DNA of 7,128 nucleotides, from contig CAMGFF010000111.1 of assembly GCA_946055125.1 (NCBI GenBank), positions 1 through 7,128 on the forward strand. The letters run 5' to 3'. The translations under genes were made by a program, and so were the position numbers. Shown here piece by piece: positions 6,944 to 7,128 of the stretch; position 1 is the stretch's first letter; each line of letters begins with the position of its first letter. The notes beneath the pieces were generated by a model. It did no database searches, had not been told where the DNA came from, and saw only the letters and a program-made list of their open reading frames with translations. This DNA is from an uncultured Prevotellaceae bacterium (lineage in GTDB: Bacteria > Bacteroidota > Bacteroidia > Bacteroidales > Muribaculaceae).

Positions 6944-7001
6944 TTTTTATGCCATTTTCCCACTCCGGCACTCAATTTTCTCATTTTTTCCACAAAAAAT
7001 C

Positions 7002-7033
7002 TTTGAATAGGGGCTTTAGTATGTGTGAATTTG
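7002..7033 (+). promoter_or_regulatory. Possible divergent plus-strand promoter
   Basis: TTTG (7002-7005), a 20-base spacer and TGAATTTG (7026-7033; one mismatch to TAnnTTTG) form a Bacteroidales-type promoter facing away from ppiD. The transcription start would be near 7040, and the transcript would leave the window. No gene can be assigned to it from the remaining 90 bases. Confidence 0.33.
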
Positions 7034-7128
7034 GCGGCAACGGCAAACGAAAAGCGCCTGCACAGCCAGGTGAAGATAGCGGAATAATGATTTGCTTGTG
7101 CCGGCGAGCGGCGGGCTTTGTGGTGATA

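Larger units (their letters stand above)
6779..7128. other. Gene-free region: ppiD leader, promoters, unassigned right edge
   Basis: I see no gene I can support in these 350 bases. Bases 6779-6905 are the probable ppiD leader, with a small hairpin at 6847-6867. Bases 6906-7033 are AT-rich and hold two candidate promoters facing apart. Bases 7034-7128 become GC-rich again and match nothing I recognise. A 36-codon plus-strand frame from an ATG at 7021 and a 63-codon minus-strand frame ending at 6937 both run off the edge, but neither translation looks like a known protein. Confidence 0.5.

Noticed and set aside
6937..7128. A 63-codon minus-strand frame open at the right edge
   Set aside because: Its last third runs through AT-rich DNA that holds the ppiD promoter, and the translation resembles no known C-terminus.

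Overview
The window looks like chromosomal DNA from a Bacteroidales bacterium, possibly Muribaculaceae. The assignment rests on the style of the encoded proteins (a PpiD-type foldase, a Bacteroidetes-type POT transporter, SufE, and a NatAB-like ABC exporter). It is supported by Bacteroidales-type promoter motifs (TTTG, about 20 bases, then TAnnTTTG) and by AT-rich translation starts without Shine-Dalgarno sequences. The genus is a guess.

All five supported genes lie on the minus strand, so transcription runs from right to left. The order is: (1) 6778-4727, a membrane-anchored PpiD/SurA-like periplasmic folding factor with its own promoter (6912-6943) and an approximately 125-base leader; (2) 4473-4045, the SufE sulfur acceptor for Fe-S cluster assembly, with its own promoter (4502-4533); (3) 3970-2306, a POT/PTR proton-coupled peptide transporter with an unusual extra N-terminal helix, followed by an intrinsic terminator (about 2241-2280); (4) 2207-1284, the ATPase of a NatA-like ABC exporter; (5) 1287 to beyond base 1, the matching NatB-like permease, overlapping the ATPase by ATGA and missing only its last residues at the window edge.

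The gap between ppiD and sufE (4474-4726) holds three inverted repeats, one of which is a plausible terminator for ppiD, plus the sufE promoter. The right-hand 350 bases (6779-7128) contain no gene I can support. They hold the ppiD promoter and leader and a possible divergent plus-strand promoter firing out of the window.

The genes are mostly independent housekeeping functions: envelope protein folding, Fe-S assembly, peptide uptake and ABC export. Only the natA/natB-like pair is clearly a functional unit. sufE and the peptide transporter may share a transcript because no terminator is visible between them. I see no mobile element, CRISPR array, tRNA, rRNA, defence system or biosynthetic cluster, and no convincing new system. 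The best leads are the modified POT transporter, the inverted-repeat cluster, the ppiD leader and the unexplained right edge.
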